Source: Monarcha castaneiventris obscurior
Taxonomy: Eukaryota; Chordata; Aves; Passeriformes; Monarchidae
Length of the DNA: 64,000 nt
Direction of reading: 5' to 3'
NCBI GenBank assembly: GCA_026261815.1
Contig: JAMPIT010000894.1
Location: 51,495,147-51,559,146, forward strand
In this document: positions 35,297 through 46,155 of the stretch, piece after piece
Numbering within the stretch: the stretch's first letter is position 1
Layout: the number at the start of each line of letters is the position of its first letter
Translations under genes and position numbers: made by a program
Notes under the pieces: model-generated
What the model saw: the letters and a program-made list of their open reading frames with translations, nothing else
The model's database searches: none
Told to the model about the DNA's origin: nothing

Positions 35297-35966
35297 CCAG
35301 ATGAGCAGATGGAGAGGAGCCTTGCCAGGAAGGACTTGGGGATAATGATGGATGAGAGGCTGGACATGACCTGGCAATGTGTGCTTGCATCCCAGAAATT
35401 ACCCATATCCTGGGCTGCATCCAAAGCACTGTGAGCAGCAGGGGAGGGAGGGGATTCTGCCCCTCTGCCCTGCTCTGGTGAGACCCCACCTGCAGTGCTG
35501 CATCCAGCTCTGGTTCCCCTGCGCAGCAATGACATGGAGCTGTTGGAGTGAGTCCAGAGGAGGCCACCAAGATGATCAGAGGGGTGGAGCATCTCTCCTA
35601 TGAGGGAAGGCCGAGAGAGCTGGGATTGTTCAGCCTGGAAAAGAGAAGGCTAAGAAAGATGGAGAGGGATGGGTTTTACAAGGCCACGTAGTGACGGGAC
35701 AAGGGGAAATGGCTTCAAACTGAAGGAGAGGTGGTTTAGACTGGATATTTGAAAAAACATTTTTACTGTGGGGGTGGTGAGGCACTGGAACATGTTGCTC
35801 AAAGAAGTTATGGCTATCCCATCCCTGCAAGTGTTCAAAGCCAGGCTGGATGGGGGACTGAGCAACCTGGCCTAGTGGAAGGTGTTCCTGCCCCTGGCAG
35901 GAGAGTTGGAACAAAAAGATCTTTAAGGTCCCCTCCAACCCTGGCCATTCTATTGCTTCTGTGATT
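35297..35966 (+). mobile_element. CR1 LINE, end of ORF2 plus 3' UTR
   Basis: The longest clear CR1 piece here, about 670 bases. Order and wording match the CR1 3' end: CCTGCAGTGCTGCATCCAGC, GGAGGCCACCAAGATGATCA, GGACAAGGGGAAATGGCTTC, CACTGGAACATGTTGCTC, AGTGTTCAAAGCCAGGCTGG, and a tail with CTCCAACCCTGGCCATTCTA. Stops and indels show that it is dead. The long - strand open frame across 34987-35592 is its antisense shadow. Confidence 0.93.
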
Positions 35967-36330
35967 CCCCATACAGGAAATTATGTGGGCAGAGGTGTTG
36001 ATGTCCTGCCTTTCCTCTCCCCCACTCTCAAAATACCTGTTACCAAAGGGGAGAAGGAATGGGGAACCTTCCTCCCAAGCATGCACCCAATTCCTACTTG
36101 TGAGTTCAGCTGTGCTAAGCTCATGTAGCTCCCCTGCCTCAAATCCTGCACGTGCATTCCTTTTTTCCACCTGCCTAAATATATCATAGTCACGTGCCTT
36201 GATCAGTGCTGCAAGAGACAACTCCTTCCCATTTTTTAATTTAATCAATTCCAAAGTTCTAATTAATTGAATAAACACGCCTTATTCCTACTTGCTGGCT
36301 TAAGACACTCATTAGAAACAATATATTCAT
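35967..36330. other. Spacer between CR1 and minisatellite
   Basis: AT-rich sequence with no recognised feature. Confidence 0.5.
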
Positions 36331-36339
36331 CTGGAAGTG

Positions 36340-36655
36340 AGGTCTCTTCCCTGAAGTTCGCATCCTGAAACCCCTAAATTTCGGGTCCAGGACTTCCCAA
36401 AAACCCCAAAACTGGGCTCTTGAACACTTAATTTTGGGTTCTGACCCCCAAATTCTGGGGTCCTGACCCCAAATTTTAGGGTGCTTACCCCCCAGCCCCC
36501 AGATTTCTGTCCTCTCAATTTGGTGTCCAGACTCCCCCATAACCTCAAATTTAGTGTCTTGAATGCCCATTTTAGGGTCCAGGACCCCAAAATTGGGTAG
36601 TTTTGAAGGGTCCTGGACCTCCCAAACCCCTCAAATTTTGGGGCCCTGACAATAG
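36340..36655. repeat. Degenerate minisatellite of the CCCAAATTTTGGGGTCC type
   Basis: About ten imperfect copies of a 20-35 base unit built from GGGTCC(A/T)GGACCCC and CAAATTTTGGGG-like blocks, for example TGACCCCCAAATTCTGGGGT and AGGACCCCAAAATTGGG. Copies vary in length and sequence. Each unit is partly self-complementary because CCCAAA and TTTGGG alternate. Confidence 0.8.
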
Positions 36656-39600
36656 TGTCAGTGGCCCCATGGATTAGAAGGCAGGCAGCTCCTGGGACAT
36701 GCCACAGCCATCCCTGAAGCTGCTCTGCACTCTTTGAGGAGCATGTCTACAGAAAATGGACTATCCTTCACCCTCCAGCTGTTGTGAAGCTTTGAGGAAG
36801 CCAGTCTTGGGCAGTTTTCCTGCACTTTTCCCCCCCTTGCTCGTTTCATGAGCAAGTCCCCGAGTGGCTGTTTGGTTACCAAGAATAAGTGTTACCAAGA
36901 AGTGTTACTCCAGAGTGCTCAGTCACTCAGCACTGAGCCCCTATGGCAAAAAATAGCTTTATGTAGATTGCAGGAGGTACTGAGAGGAAGCTGAATCCCC
37001 TGAGGCTCTTGTAGGAGGGGGAATGAAAAGACTTTTTTGTCCAACGATGTCATACTCACGCAGTCATGCCAAGGCGCAGTGGTGCACTGCTCCTGCTTTT
37101 TAGAGGCCTCCAGATGCATTGTTTGTCTCCAAAAACAAGATAGCTGGAAGCCACGGTGATAGATGACAGAGCAGGCTCTCCTCCCTCCCTGCAGGTCAAA
37201 CCTTCCCAAAGAATAAGGGGCTGGGATTTCTTCCTAAGACCTGCCAGATCCAGAGACTTTTTTTTTTTTTTCTCACTGAGTGCATTTTTTTCCGATAATA
37301 GAAACTGTCATCTGTAATTGAGACTATCACATTGAAAAGTGAGAATGGTGCAGAAGTGTACGTAATTTAACTTATTCTGAGCCTGCTCATCCCCCTTGCT
37401 AAAACAGACAACATTTTTAGTAACCCTATGCAGTCCTTTCCAGCCATCTGTAGGTTTTCCTATGAAAACAAGGCAAATCTCCACCACTTAAACTGCAAGG
37501 CAGAGGGAGGAATGGTGGAAACTGGGTTTCCTCCTTCAGTTTGGGCTATGCCTGTTATCCATAGTGGTCATGGAGATTTGTCACTTTTGTTTTTAAGCAT
37601 GCCAGACCAGCAACAGTTCAGGTGGATGATGCTCCATCTTCATGTGGCATACTGGTCCCAGCACAAACTTCAATTTTTTTAACATGTTTTTTAAAATGTA
37701 GTTACATAACTTGGGGTTTGTGTCCAGTGAATTGCAGGTGGGATTTGTGTAAGCAGTTTAATACACCTGTTGCTGTGTGTAGCTGCATCAGATTTGGCTG
37801 ACTGATGTTGGTAATGTGCCACACCTTTCCTACACCATGTACTAAAGAAATGGAGACATAAAATAGCTAAACCAATAATTTTTCATGGGTTTATTACCAC
37901 TCTGGTATCTATGACCCAGGAGAGGTTTTTGACTAGCCCTCCACAGGGTGCAGATTTAATAGAGTGCCATTTTTTTTTTGTTGAGGTTTCAGTGTATTTC
38001 AGATTTCCAAGAAATGGTCCTTGAACTCCAGTTCAGCACTGGCTGCATTAAAGTTGTTTGTTATTAAGTCATTGTGAAGAGGTGGAAGATAACTCATATA
38101 CATCTTGTAATACCTTCTGATTTTATAAGTGCAAAAGGCAGAAAACTTGAAGCAGACAGAAGGAGCATGGCTTTGTATTCAAGGCTTGGTGGCATTAACA
38201 AAAATGCTCTTTTTATCATCACAAAATCATGGAGACGCTTCTGAAATATTTTTTCAGCTCTTAGTCTCTCCTGTGTTGAATGTGAAATGGCTCCTGTTAT
38301 TAGCAGTTACCTTTTGTCATAAATGTATCTCTCAAGTCACCTAGAGCCAGAAATACATGATAATGCCTTCTTTGGTGTTTAACAGCAAACTGATACGATT
38401 CTCATGGCTTTTCTCTCACTAATTAAGTAATTACTTCATCTGGGAGATCTGTTGCTTATTTTTCAGATGCTAGATTTTTCAGGTGAGTTGACTTTAAACC
38501 CAGGTCACTTGAGTTTACTTTTTTTAACTGTGGTTGAGTTAACAAGTTTGCAAGTATTGGTCCTTTTTTATATGACAAATTTCCAGTCCGTTTCTGATTG
38601 AGCTATGATTTAGGCAAAGCATCAGTCTGCTAAACAAATCCAGGTATGTTTTTCAAATTGTAACCATGGCATATTGAGAGTGAGCTTAGTTGATCAATCT
38701 TCATAATTCTTGATATAAAAAACACATTTAGGATTTGAAAAAACCCCAAAACATAAGTTAACAAGAGACTTAGCATTTTAAAGGTGTAGGAAATTGGTAA
38801 CATTTTGGCTGAAGGCTAAGAAAGTCACAATCTGTTTAGAGAAGCACTGAAATCCCTTGGTGTCCTGAAAATACTGCATGCAGCTCTTCATCCCTGTGTC
38901 ATTCCTGATCCTCTGATGAAGGATATACAAGCCTGACACTTGCACACACAGGTTGGGAAGGAGAAATATGAAAATAGGCACAGGTCCTCATGGAGAATTG
39001 AAAACATAACTGTTTATGTTATGTGGAGATATGGTAGCTATGTTTAGCTGGCTCTTGTACCCCACTGGACAACAAAATAGATGGGAAAGTTATTGTGTAA
39101 GAACCTCTCAACTCCTTGTGAGGGAATGGCTGAGCCCTGACAGCCCTGCTGGTCAACTTGTAATGGACCTTGGGGCAATTAAAAGTGACTTAAACTGGAC
39201 TCTTACACCCAAATAATGATAAGTGATAAGAAAAATTGTGGTGGGTGAAGCTAAACTAGAATGTGACAGCATTCCTTGATTCTGTAGGAAAATGTTTCAC
39301 AAAGCAGCCTCTTGCTCACATTAAAAACACAGAGGCTTTAACACCAGAAGCTTCAGTGAGTTTGTGCAGTCCCTCAACAAATACAAAAATTTCAATCCAA
39401 AATCTCCATTCTAGCAGGATAGTTCTATGTGACAACACAAAATAACTTTTCTTTAAGGCACTTTTAAGCAGGGTCATGCTGGAATTAAGCAAAATATTTC
39501 AGAGCTCGAGAGAGAGCAGAATAAACCAAAAACTTTAGCCCCAGCTCCAACACAAATCATCCACACCCCTAAAACAGTTAAAATACACTTTAAAATGCAG

Positions 39601-40835
39601 AGAGATGGTCAAGCAGAATAAATGGGTATTTTGTTTAATTATGATTGCACTGCTTGAAATACATTGGGGAAATGAATAATTAATATCTCATAAGACCGGC
39701 TAAATTTGGAGTGGAAAAAAGTTCAAATATTTTCAAGGGCCTATAAATTAATTTAAATAAGAGATGACTACATACTACTGTGATTTTCCTTCCCTCTCCC
39801 CGCTCATCCTTCAATACATTTCTGGTATGTATTTCCTTAAAGTGCAAATATTCTAAGAGAAAACACAGTGGAAGAAATGTTTAAAACTGGAAATAAATAC
39901 AAGTGCCTTGCTCCGTCAAGAAATGGAGAGCAAATTCTACATGAGCAACACAGTGAACTTCCTCCCACGTTCCATCAGTGATATCCCCCAGAAGATGGTG
40001 ACAGTGTAAACAGAGGATGCTGTCTACAGACCATGGAAAGGCTGTACATATTCATGTTATATGGATTCCTATTATGCTGAGACAGGATTATTTCTTTTGC
40101 CAAAATAGTAAAAATAGTTTTCTTTTCTTTATGTGGAGGAATTATACTCTGCTTTTTGAGGTGGGTAAGTGCAAAGTTGCTACAGCTTTCCACATAACCC
40201 TAGTGGAAGATTTTACTCTTTTAAATTGCAGTTTTGGGCTGTGGCCTTCCATGTCTGCTGGCTAGTTGTGCTGGTTAGCACGTCCCAGGTATGGCCAGAG
40301 ATTGTTGCCCTGACAATCCAGTGCTGCTGAATCAGACTTGTTGTCTAGGCAACTGCCTCCAGCTTCAGCTGGAAAACCAGGAGTTAAAGACCAGTATCTT
40401 AACAGTGTGAGCTCTCCAAGGGTGGTCTCACCAACACCCAGGGCTCTTCTGAACATTAATCTTTACAGGCTTAGTGTTGTGTAAAGATGCAGTCCGAGGG
40501 CGTGAAGGGGAATAGGGCATCAACAAGAACTGACAGATGATGTACTGCAGTGGAGAGCTGCTGCCTCCTCCACAGCGCGGGGAGGAGAGGGCGGATCTGA
40601 TTCCTGGGCAAGGACTCCAGATCCCCTCTGGAGGATGCGGAAGGTGGAATGGGAACACCGGGTGCCCTCTTGTGCCCTGCAGATGTCTGGCATTTCACTA
40701 AATGACATAAAATGTCAAACTCTTTCCCATCTGTTAAAATTCCTGTGGTGGGCAGAGCAGCCTTTTATGAGGTCCAGCAGAGACAAGGGAGAATGTTTGC
40801 CAACAGCTGGGCCTGACTCATGGCTGTGCTGTCCT
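36656..40835. other. Intergenic or intronic sequence
   Basis: No known gene or repeat family is recognised. A T run lies at 37258-37271. Confidence 0.5.
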
Positions 40836-40839
40836 ATTC

Positions 40840-41150
40840 TTGAGGATTATAAAAAAGAGGGAGAGCAACTTTTTACATGGGCTGATAGTGATAGGACAAG
40901 GGGGAATGGTTTAAAACTAAAGGAAGAGAGACTTAGATTAGATATCAGAAAGAAATCCTTTGCTGTGGGGGTGATGAGGAACTGGCACAGGTTGCCCAGA
41001 TTTTTGGCTGCCCCATCCACGGAAGTGTTCAAGGACAGGTTGGATGGGGCTTTGAGTAAATTTATGTAGTGGATGGCATCTCTGCCCATGCCAGGGGCTG
41101 GGAACTAGATAGTCTTTAAGGTCCCTTCCAACCCAAGCTTTTCTAGGATT
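40840..41150 (+). mobile_element. CR1 LINE 3' end
   Basis: Matches CR1: AGTGATAGGACAAGGGGGAA, GATTAGATATCAGAAAGAAA, CTGGCACAGGTTGCCCAGAT, AAGTGTTCAAGGACAGGTTG, GAACTAGATAGTCTTTAAGG, and the tail CTTCCAACCCAAGCTTTTCTAGGATT. About 310 bases, + strand. Confidence 0.93.
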
Positions 41151-42260
41151 GCCAGCAGAGTTCTCAAAAAGATGACAAAATGCTGTTCCTGGCTTTTCAG
41201 TGTAGGTGCAGGCAGCACCTACCTCTGCACAGAGTTTGATGGCACCTTCCAGCCCCAGTCTTGGGGCCACCCTGGTGTAAGGGAAGATGGCAGAGGACAC
41301 AAAGAGATTTCCTTGTTCTTCTTTGATGCACACATCTCCAAAAAACATTACAACTAGCCTAGTGGCTTCTAATGCAGTGGGGGCAAAGTTGCTCATTCAG
41401 AATCACATGAAATTAGCTCTGACATGAGAGTTTCATCACAGGTGCTTTTGAGTGCATCACTGGGCAGCTGAAAAATAGCATGAACCAGGAGTACTGACCC
41501 TGGAAAATTCACAGGGAATGTGTGTGTGTTTATACTGATCTTTGGCAATTCTGGTTTTGCATTATGTACCAATGTGCTGAACTGATGAAGTAATCATTTC
41601 AGGAATTTGTGTAAATGATAAAAAACATGACTTCCCTCTAGTGAGTCTGTGGTTGTGCTGAGGGTGTCTTTTTCTAGACTTGTGCTTTATGTGTGAGGGT
41701 GCAGCTGTGGGAGCTGCTGGTGGTCTGTATGAGGGAATTTATGGAATGATGGTATAAAACAGAGGTGCTGGGGCAGAGAACACAGAGAACTCCTTACCAG
41801 CAGGGTAAGGAGTGAAATACAAGAAGATGGGTAAGCAAGAGCCAAAAAACCACTTCCAGCATCCTCTTGAAGAGGTTTAAATACAGCTTCCTCCCTGGGG
41901 CTGCTCCATCTCCAGGGCCTCAGCTCTTTACTTCTGCCACTTCTAATCATCACCGGGAATTAAGAAAATATCTTTTTTTAAGAACCTGCACTTCCTACTG
42001 AGTGGAACTTCTGAGCTTCAATGATGCTTTGTCCCAGTAAGCAGGAATTAATCTCTCCCAATTTATGCCAAATGTCTGTCTTCTGTGCTTGTGTTGAAAA
42101 TCTGTGTGGCCAGACAGACACTGTAATATGAGCCTGAAAAGAGAGTCATAAGGTTTTAACTTTTATGTTTTTCAAATTCTGTACTGCTTAGAGTGTAACT
42201 CTGAAGTTTCTTGTAGCCTATAATTTCTGCTCTTTCTTGCTAGGTAGACATAACAAAGCC
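41151..42260. other. Intergenic or intronic sequence
   Basis: Nothing recognisable beyond short random open frames. Confidence 0.5.
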
Positions 42261-42269
42261 TCTCCAGGC

Positions 42270-42580
42270 TTTGCCTTCAAGGACAGCCAGGCTATTCTAA
42301 GCCCAAAATGTGTAAACCAAAGCCTCTAAGGGGGGAGCAAGCTGAGGGGAGTTACATCATTGAACTGGGGCTTTAATTGAAGAATTAACCCTGCTATGCA
42401 AATGAACCAAACCTGTAAAAGTGTGAAGAATTCATGACCTGTCATCCATCATGGGGTCCATCTCGGCAGTAGCCTCTGGCTCCCCAGGGTGTACCTTGAA
42501 GGCCCTTCAAATAAATACCTATCTTTATTCCCTTACTCTTGTCTAGTCTCTGTTTCTGGAGGCCTCTTAAGGCATCAATA
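42270..42580 (+). mobile_element. Probable solo retroviral LTR or LTR fragment
   Basis: The block has LTR-like layout in + orientation: a U3-like part with TGCAAATGAACC, then an AATAAA signal at 42510-42515 followed by TACCTATCTTTATTCCCTT and TAGTCTCTGTTTCTGGAGGC, wording I associate with avian ERV-L type LTR ends. There is no internal coding region beside it. Ends and target-site duplication could not be fixed, so the boundaries are approximate. Confidence 0.42.
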
Positions 42581-42610
42581 ACAATGTAGAAAAAGATAGT
42601 CTTTGGGAAT

Positions 42611-42773
42611 AGAATCACAAAATCATAGAACAGTTTGGGTTGGAAAGGACCTTTAAAGTCTAGTTCATCTGGTTCAAGCCTCCTGCAATGAGCAGGGACA
42701 TCATCAGCTAGATCAGGCTGTTCAGGGCCCTGTCCAACCTGGCTTTGAATGCTTCCAGGGATGTGGCACACAA
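42611..42773 (-). mobile_element. CR1 LINE 3' end, minus strand
   Basis: Read on the - strand, it ends with the CR1 tail (complement of AGAATCACAAAATCATAGAA, GGTTGGAAAGGACCTTTAAA). The body (TCAAGCCTCCTGCAATGAGC, CAGGGCCCTGTCCAACCTGG) belongs to a CR1 subfamily different from those at 17.7 and 40.9 kb. It is the only minus-strand CR1 seen in the window. Confidence 0.9.
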
Positions 42774-45652
42774 AATGTAACCACAACTAACCCCAGTAAC
42801 AAATTACATGTTCCAAGGCAGACAGATGAAGTGCATTCCCTATAAATACATAGAAATTGTTACCTGAGACCTTTGAGACAGAACAGGTATTGTTGCTGTG
42901 CTTCTACCAGAGCCATCAACAATCTTGGCAGTTCTAGTTTCCTGCAGAAATTGAAATGTTTTGTGGGAATTGATTAATTACTGCTAATAATCTTGACAGA
43001 ATGCTGTCAAAACATGTTGTTTTGATTTCTACGGAATATAGAAAGCAAGTCAAAACGAATCGCTGCTGCTTGAAACAGCACGTTTTGGCATTTTAAATTT
43101 AGTGTTCTCAATTCTTCATTGAAATGAGTTCTTAGCAAAAAAAAAAAGCCTTGAAAATTCTGCAATAAAAAATTTATCCCAGTTGATTCCATCTCATAGT
43201 CTTCTTTCCTTCTCAGCTTATATTTTAACCAAGTATATCCAAGGCCTAGAAAAGAAAATTTAAAATGGAATTACTGAAGTGTGTAAAACTTTTATTTGAA
43301 TGTACTATTAACTCCAGACTTAAAGCCCTAAAATACATTGGATATTTTAATTGGTTTAATTGATTAACATAGTATGTTTATCTCATTTAGGGGGAAAGAA
43401 TAATCATCCTTTTTTAGTCACATCTGCTGAGATTGTGGAGGGCATTCCTAGGAATGTGTTATGCCTGAGATGCAGAGAAAGACTTTGATTCTGCTTTTCA
43501 AAGACACCAAATTCATTTTTCTCTAGGAAAAGATCCTACAACAGACCTTCTCAAATGTGTTACTGACTTCTTTATCAGGAAAATGTAGCCTGTTGTGGCA
43601 CATCATCCCAGCTGTAGTTCCCTGATGTACTACAAGAGGATGCATGGCATCTGAAAGAAAAACAAAGGGAGTCTCCCTTTTTCTACAGTGTACTATTAAT
43701 TTTGTAATGAAATAGGTGCAGAGGAGTGATGCAATTACTGTTGGAAGAAAAGAGGGAGAACAGTAAAATCTAATTGTGGCTGGGAATGTGTGAGTAAAGT
43801 ACAGGGAGCAGCTCAGGACCTGCACCCACAGCCACACGGGGTCTGGCACTTTTCAGCCAAATCCGAGCAGAGAGATGCACAGGGTGCTTGGGCAGCACCA
43901 GCACCAGCTTTCAAGTTTTCAAAGTATGGTTCTTTCATTGAACTCAGAATCTTCAGGATCCCCTTGCTACTTTAGAAATGTCTTCTCCTGTTGCACTGCT
44001 GTGATAAATATTCCCCTGGCTCAGGTAGCTGTGTTCAGTGCCAGATTTCAGCAAAGACCTGGAAGTGCAACACAGGAGTCTGTCTGTCAGAATCTCCTGT
44101 GTTCGACAATAAAAGATATTTCACATTTTTGAACCGTGTGTGCACTATACATCAACAAATACTGGATTTTTCAAAACAGAAAGTGAAAAAGGAAAGGGTT
44201 TGGCTCATTCCACGGAGCTGAAGTCCATGGAAGAAGGTTGTTCATTCCTCTGGGCATGAGGAAGCATTTTGTGCTGATTTGCTTTAGGCTTATGAACAAA
44301 AATGACAGAACCGCCTGGGTATCACTTTTTTTTCTTGAGAAACAAGAATAATTTATGGCAGCATTTAATTGTAACTATAAACAAGATTAATTCAGCAGCT
44401 TTACAGCCATTTGCCTTTTTAAGGCTTTTTTTTTTTTCTGTCTCTGTACACATCTCAGTCTGTTTCTGTGAACCATGAAGCTCACACAGCACTTCCAGAC
44501 CTCTCATGAAGAGCAGCTGAAGAAGCCAAGCACAAAGATATTTAAAATATCACTGTGGCTTGTACAGGAAATCTTCAAGAGTGGCAGGGCAGGTATGTTA
44601 CCAACATGCTGCCTGGTACTCAGCATGCAGACAAATGAATCCAAACTCACTTCCTGCTGGCATTAAATGGGTGAGGGAGCTCTTTTGGCCCACTTTAACA
44701 AATACTCTGGCACTCTGCATGCTGTACTAAGGATTAAGATAATGTTTGTCGTCGTGAAGCAGCCATTATTATTTACATTCTGGAATTGATTTTCCCAGTT
44801 TCACTTCATTGCTTGACAGCTTTATTTACTTTCCACGTCTCTCTGTTGTTTTCTAGAGGTGTAATGAGAATTGTGATTTTTCTGGGTTAGTGTCAGTGTG
44901 AATTATTCTACAGAAAAGTTAGGTGCAGAAGCATAACTTGGTGGATGTTGTAGCCTATCAACTAAGTCAAGTTGCAAGGTGGGACAGAAGCAGAAAATTT
45001 GCTGTATGTAAAGTGGGAGGAGGAAATATTCTAAAATCCAGTCTACACTTTAGGACAACTCTAATTTGTGTTTTCTGCACATATCTAATGCAAGACTGTT
45101 TTAGCAACTAATGTAACATGAATTGTAATCTGCATTCCTGTCAAAATTAAAATGTTAGCTCCTCTATTAACAGGGGAGAAAATGAGATGTCATATTGAAA
45201 TACATCAAATATTTAATATCCATATTTTGAATCTCCTTATGCCTTCAAACCCTCCTGCAGTGCTCCAATTGCAGAAAAACTCACTTGTTGTTCTAATTGA
45301 CGTAAACAACACTTGTTATTATAGGCAGATTGTGCTGCCAGGGAGCTTTTTAGCTGGAGCATTTGCCACTTTTCCTAGCAAACTTTGCTTTCATGGCAGA
45401 GTCAAGAGGTGATTGAGGCAGTAAACAAACAATCAGGCAGCTTAGTGCCTACCAGTTTATGGCAGATCTATCTGTAAAGCCCATTGAAACCCACAATTCT
45501 GGTGTGAAGGGAGGAGGAGGGACAGGAAGGAAGGAAGGGATGGTGTGGGGTCAAAAATTGTCACTGCAGTGAGTCCAGATCCTGGCATCTGGAAGGGGGT
45601 GTTAAGGGGCTACCTCTTTTATTTCAGATTCTGGGCAATTATTCTGAATATT

Positions 45653-45671
45653 AAAAAAAAAAAAAAAAAAA
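45653..45671. repeat. Poly(A) run
   Basis: Nineteen uninterrupted A bases, possibly a remnant tail, but the sequence upstream matches no known transcript. Confidence 0.9.
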
Positions 45672-46139
45672 CCTTCATTGTGTCTAAGGCTGTTGAAAGC
45701 AGCATTTTGTGCACACCTCAGTTCCAGTAGTTGAAAGGGGTTTTCCCCCTCACTGTTTTCCCTTGGTGTTTTCAGAAAGCATAAGATTTGTGTATAAATA
45801 CTTGCTCTCAAAGGATTTGTGGGGTTTGCCAAGGTCTCTTTTCATCTTTATTTGGGGGCAAAAAAATGAGAGGGAGAGGCCTGCATAGGAGCTTTTCCTT
45901 CCCTCCCGGTTTAATGTGTCCTTAAGCCTCAAACCGTTTTATAGTACAAGAACTAGGAGTCAGAGCAAACCAAGCTAGTGGGAGACATGATCAAAACAAG
46001 GAAAGGGAAGTGGGTTTCCACACAGCAGGCAGCAGACAGGGAGCTGCTTGCCAGAGGCAGCTGTGGTGCCAAAGTTTGTCATATGGATCCAGGAAATGCC
46101 CTGAACTGAAAATACTTGAAGGCTCGAAGGGAAGTATAA

Positions 46140-46155
46140 TTTTTTTTTTTTTTTT
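46140..46155. repeat. Poly(T) run
   Basis: Sixteen uninterrupted T bases. Confidence 0.9.

Noticed and set aside
34987..35592. 201-codon minus-strand open frame, the longest in the window
   Set aside because: About half of it is antisense to the CR1 fragment at 35297-35966, whose ORF2 end often leaves open antisense frames. No promoter or splice context.
36340..36655. Resemblance of TTTTGGGG units to ciliate telomere repeats
   Set aside because: Units are degenerate, of uneven length, and mixed with GGTCCAGGACC blocks. The vertebrate telomere repeat is TTAGGG.
38463..38482. Possible 16-base microexon between TTATTTTTCAG and TTTTTCAG|GTGAGT
   Set aside because: Both splice signals look good, but a 16-base exon in a gene-poor stretch with no known gene around it cannot be supported from sequence alone.
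44857..44979. Acceptor CTCTGTTGTTTTCTAG with donor-like CAAG|GTGGGA
   Set aside because: All three frames contain stops, so it is at best non-coding.
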